From positions 91,001 to 155,000 of the forward strand of contig CAJHNH020006557.1 of the NCBI GenBank assembly GCA_905116865.2: DNA of 64,000 bases, in the 5' to 3' direction. The stretch comes from Candidula unifasciata (lineage: Eukaryota; Mollusca; Gastropoda; Stylommatophora; Geomitridae). Below, one piece after another: positions 50,601 to 56,600 of the stretch; the first letter of the stretch is position 1; the number at the start of each line of letters is the position of its first letter. A program made the position numbers and the translations under genes. Under the pieces are notes generated by a model. It saw only the letters and a list, made by a program, of their open reading frames with translations, was not told the DNA's origin and did not search any database.

Positions 50601-53600
50601 ACTGTTTTGGACAGCACGGGGCGAGGTATTTTGGATGTCCTTATCTGCAACATTGCCAGGAAATTCTCAAGATAGTAATTACTGAGAGAATACCATGCAA
50701 AGAAGCCAGAAGAAAATGCAAAGAATCTGAAGACTTCACCCCAGTGGAGAAATCCAGGATGCAGAATCAGATCAGAAAGTTAGAAGAAGAGGTCAAGATA
50801 TTAAAGGCAAATAAGCTGACTCCAAAGAAAAACATGCCAGAAATTGATGACCAAGCAAGACAGATACTTGCAGAGATGAAAGAGATGAGAGAGATATTGA
50901 ACTACAATATAAAGACACGTAATGACATAAAAGCAGAAACAATAGCAGCACTACAGGAATTGCAGAAAAAGCAGGATGAAATCCGTGAAGACAACAACTC
51001 CAAGCAACCCAAAATAGACCAAGATAACAGCAAAAAGCCAATAGTCGATAAACCGAAAGAAACATCGATGAAGGAGTCTACTGGCAAGCAGCAAGAACTT
51101 GAAGATAGACACAATACAGAAATGAACAGAAGATTTCCACCAGGAAGCATCAAAACCAAAGAAGACCGAAGAAAACAAGCTCAATACGGAAAGAGACTGA
51201 GGGAAGAGATGAGAGAGACGACAGAGAAGACAACATCCACAGACACCTACCAGCCATGTCCAAAACGTCAAACAACACAGAGGACGCCAGACAAAGATGA
51301 GAAGGAGAAAAACAGCAGCAAAGATGGAAAGACAAAATGACATAAAAGTCCTTGTAATCACTAAGCATTATTACATCCTAGAAGCCAAGACAGAGCAGAA
51401 AAACGTGACGAGGAATAGAAACCAGACACAACCAATCAGAAAATGGGAAATTACAAGACGACGAGAGGATAGGACAGAGAAAAAAATGCAATATTCAGAT
51501 GTGTCATATCATAATCAGGAACGAAAAAAGAGACACAATTAAGAAAGAGAAGACCCTTGCCTCCGGATACAACAACATCAGGTATAAAACAACTCTATAC
51601 AAGAAAGAAGCAACATCAGTTAAACCGTATAGAACAACACAACAAAATGGAACCGAAGGAAACCATATTCAAACAAACCAGTCTCAAATAAAGATCGCAA
51701 ATATAGGCATCAGCTACATAGCTGAAAATGTCTGAACGTGATCAAATTATCCTTTTATTTTACAAGAAGCCAGCCAGCCAAGGCCAGGTCTTGGAGCAAT
51801 CTTCATACATTATTGTACAATTGAAGGTCAGGTCTTAGAGCAATCTTCATACATTATTGTACAATTGAAGCTCAAAGCTTAGAGCAATCTTCAGACATTA
51901 TTGTAAAAGTCTTGGCTAGCAGCAAGTGACCATCTTTGCATATGCTCTAATGTGTAGAGTCTCAATTGTGCACTTTTTGTCCCATTCTCCGCTTTGTACA
52001 AACACTGAGCAATTACTGCAGTACTCTACTCTATACCAGTACTGGAAAAAACTATACCAGCCAGATGTATGAAAATTGTTTTAAACCAAATAATCTATGC
52101 AACGATTAAAAAAAGCAAGCGAGCCTAAACATCAACCCTCCAAGTATGATCTTGTCCATCACAAGAAGATGCGAAAAGATGAGAACATTGATTCACAACA
52201 TCAAGCAACCGAAATCCTGTATAAACCAACTATGATGTTACCTTGTGAATTCGTGGCTGCTTGGGATCTGCTCCAACATCAATGACATAAATTCTGTCGC
52301 TGTTAAGAGCAGGTAGTATTAGTTTATTCCGGGCCTTGGTTGGATCGTCATGACAACTAGAACACGCATTCCAACCAGAATGATGCAGCTCGTCCTCAAG
52401 AAAGGGCATAACCAGACGGTGTATCACCTGACAAGAGACAATTGAACTAGTCTTATTGTTGTCTTGCTTTAAACTGATAATCTTTGTAGTACATGCATAA
52501 TCTAGCATTTAGTAAATACTTTTTGAGCTCAACACTATTAGGTTTTTGTCTCCCCACCCCACCCCCACCCCCACTGACCTATCCTGACTTTAATGCTAAT
52601 GCTCATTGCTCGTCTTATCTTAAAGAATCGCCTTTTTCGGAAAATTGAGCTTTTTTTACAAACATTACTTAGCATTAGTACTCGTACAAAACGGAAAGTT
52701 GGATAACATCAAGATGGAAATAAAAAGAATGAACATCAACATATTAGGAATTAGTAAAATGCGATCGCCAGGAGCAGGTGAAAAGTATTCAGATCAGTAC
52801 AGAATTATTTACTCGGGTGGGAAGAAATATAGTAAGGGAGTTGGTATTATTTTGGATCAAAAGAACTCAAAAACTGTGAAAGGATTTTGGACAATATCAG
52901 ATAGAGGACTATTAGTAAAACTTCGCGGCAGACCGTTGTCATCAACTTAGTACAGATTTATGCCCCAAAAGCAGATAGTTCAGAGGAAGATATTGACGCA
53001 TTTTATGACGAGTTAGACATGGCTGTTGATCAATGCAAAAATTGTGAAGTAACAATGGTACTTGGAGATTTCAACGCGAAAATAGGAAGTGAAAAAGTGT
53101 ACGGAATAACGGGTGGCTATGGCCTAGGAGAAAAGAATGTGAGAGGTGACAGATTAGTAGCATGGGCTGAGTCACGCAGCATGATAATAGGTAACACCTG
53201 GTTTAAACACCATCCTCGAAGATTGTGGACTTGGAAAAGTCCTGGTGATAATGTCCGCAATCAGATTGATAATATTTTGATTTCAAGAAGATTCAGGAGC
53301 AGCTTAGTTGGAGCAAAAACTAGACCTGGAGCAGACTGCTTTAGTGACCATGTTCCAGTTGTAGGAAAAATTAGAATAAAACTAAAGAACATTAGAAAAA
53401 CACCACAGAACATCAAGTTAAATTTAGGACTTCTTAGAACGGATAAAGAAATTAAGGACCAGTACAGTGTCACTGTACAAAACCGGTATAATGCAATGGA
53501 AATTATACAGACTATTGATCAACAGTGGGATATGTTGAGCCAATTCAGCAGAAATCTAAAGAGACAATCCCACCAACCCATAGAGTTGCAAAAATGAAAT

Positions 53601-56600
53601 GGATGTCAACCGAAATTCTGCAGTTGATGAATGAAAGAATGAAGAAAAAGAATGATAAAGAAGAATACTCTAAAATACAAAAAGAAATAGTGAACAAATG
53701 CAAAGTGGCTAAAGAAGCCTGGCTGAATCAAATGTGTACAGAGATTGGGGATACATATGTTAACAGGAAAGATGACACGTAACAGCACTGGATGTTTGAA
53801 ATCAAAAGATGGTGACTTATAAATGGGACATAGTAATATAATTAACAGATGGACAGAGTATATAAGGGAATTGTATGATGATAATAAACCAGATGTAGAA
53901 CTGCAGACCAACAATGATGGTCCACCAATAATGACTGCAGAAGTTGAAGATGTAATACTTCATATGAAGAAAGGAAAAGCACCCGGGCCAGACAACATCT
54001 CACTGGAAGAAATCGAAGCACTGGGAGATTTTGGAATTGAAATAATAACTAAACTTTTAAATGATATTTATAATAGTGGGTAGATTCCAATGACCATTTA
54101 AAATCCATATTTATAGCTCTGCCAAAGAAACCAGGCACTATAAAATGTGAAGACCATCGCACAATAAGTTTTATGAGTCACATGACTAAGATTTTACTGA
54201 GAACAATTATGAGAAGAATAAGAAACAAAATTAAGCCAGAAATCAGCGATAAACAATGTGGATTTGTAGAAGGAAAATGTACAAACAATGCCATTTACAT
54301 CCTAAGGACATTGACAGAAAGAGCTATAGAAGTAAAGACTGATTTGTACTTATGCTTCATAGACTATACAAAAGCATTTGACTGTGTGAAGCATGAAGAA
54401 GTAATCAAACTGTTAGAAAAATTAAACATTGATGGGAAAGATCTACGAATAATAAAGAATATGTATTGGCAGCAAACAGCAGCTATAAGAATAAACAACT
54501 GTTTAGGTACATTTCAAAGCATAAAGAGGGGCGTACGACAATGATGTGTACTGTCACCTGATTTGTTTTCAATATACAGTGAATATATAATGAGAGCTTT
54601 AATTGGTATGCCCGGAATTATGGTTGGTGGGCACAATATAAACAATTTACATTATGCTGATGACACAGTCTTAATAGCAACAAGTCAGAAAGAACTACAG
54701 GACATGATTGACATTGTGGTGTTAGAAAGTGGAAGAATGGGCCTTAGTTTGAATAATAGGAAGACAGAAGTAATGGCGGTATCAAAGAAACGAAATATTC
54801 CTTAGTGTGTAATAAAAGTTGATAGTGTTATTTTAGGACAAGTACAGAAATTTAAGTATCTGGGCACATGGATAACATCAGATGGAAGATATATAACTGA
54901 GGTAAGAAACAGAATTGGACAGGCAAAAAAGCATTTTATAAAATGAAAAACATCTTGTGCAATATATCCTTGTCATTGAGAGTTAGAAAAAGAATTCTTG
55001 CTTGCTACATACATCCAGTTTTAACATATGGCTGTGAATCCTGGACAATCGGTAGGCAAGCCAAACAATTTCTAGCGGCATCAGAGATGTGGTTTTACAG
55101 AAGAATGCTTAGAATACCTTGGACAGCCAAAAAGAGCAACCAAGAGGTTTTGAAAGAGGCGGAAGCCCGAAGACAACCTATCACAGACATCAGAAGGAGA
55201 CAGTCATCATTTTTCGGCCATGTTATGAGAAGAGGGAAAATAGAACATGTTGTGACCACTGGAAAGATATGTGGAAGGAGAGATAGAGGAAGACTACGAG
55301 AGAAAATGCTTGACAGTCTTTTTGCATGGCATAGAGGTGTGAACTGATACATGCTGCAGGAGATCGCAGATTATGGAGAGACATGATCGCCCACGCCAGT
55401 CGGCAAGGCACCTGATGATGATTACTTAGCATCCACCATTCTATGGTATGAAGTATAATCCTTCTTCACCCACACAACGTTATATACACATGTGTTCATA
55501 CAAGCGTGCATATGGGGATTGAAATAATAGACTGCAAAGAAACAGCAGTGTGAACATAGAGACAAGTTTGTGACGACTGGCACATGTGTTTTGGACAGCA
55601 AAAAAGAATGTCAAATATACATGACTAATTTATAATTTTAGCCATGCACACAAAGGTCAAGGCAATTCGAAAGTTAGTTTCAGAAGTTGAACGACATGCA
55701 CGGTATGTTAATTCACAGTAAGACAACAGAAAAACGAGATGCTTAAAAAAAAATCCGGTCTTTCACCGTTACTTATCAGCCATCATATTTCCTCCAAGGA
55801 TTGTGATGGAAGTCATACAATTCTTGATAAAAAGTACTTGTCTTCCTGTTGGATGCAATCATTAGACAATGCATCCCACCAACTTTCCACAGACGCGAAG
55901 AAGAAAAAGAAAGCCGGGTTTTTGTCATACATGACCTTGGCTTAAACGGGTAAAAGGTAAAGCCATGTGAAGTAAAGACAGTCCATTTAGGGCGGATTGG
56001 TCTATTAGATATGAATATAGTCTTTTTTTACCCAGATGCGTCGCTGGGGTGTAAAGGGACCTGTTGAGATATATTTAGGAAATACAAGTGCTGGCATGTG
56101 TGCAGCCCAAACCCCAAACCAAATAGCAGCAGTATGCTATTCTTTTTCTTCTTCTTCTTCTTCTTCTTCTTCTTCTTCTTCTTCTTCTTCTTCTTCTTCT
56201 TCTTCTTCTTCTTCTTCTTCTTCTTCTTCTTCTTCTTCTTCTTCTTCTTCTTCTTCTTCTTCTTCTTCTTCTTCTTCTTCTTCTTCTATTTCTTCTTCTT
56301 CTTCTTCTTCTTCTTCTTCTTCTTCTTCTTCTTCTTCTTCTTCTTCTTCTTCTTCTCTTCTTCTTCTTCTTCTTCTTCTTCTTCTTCTTCTTCTTCTTCT
56401 TTCTTCTTCTTCTTCTTCTTCTTCTTTCTCTTCTTCTTCTTCTTCTTCTTCTTCTTCTTCTTCTTCTTCTTCTTCTTCTTCTTCTTCTTCTTTCTTCTTC
56501 TTCTTCTTCTTCTTCTTCTTCTCTTCTTCTCTTCTTCTTCTTCTTCTTATCTTCTTTCTTCTTCTTCTTCTTCTTCTCTTCTTCTTCTTCTTCTTCTTCT

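Noticed and set aside
50793..51368. Several minus-strand hydrophobic frames under ORF1
   Set aside because: They are antisense shadows of the Lys/Glu-rich ORF1 coding strand.
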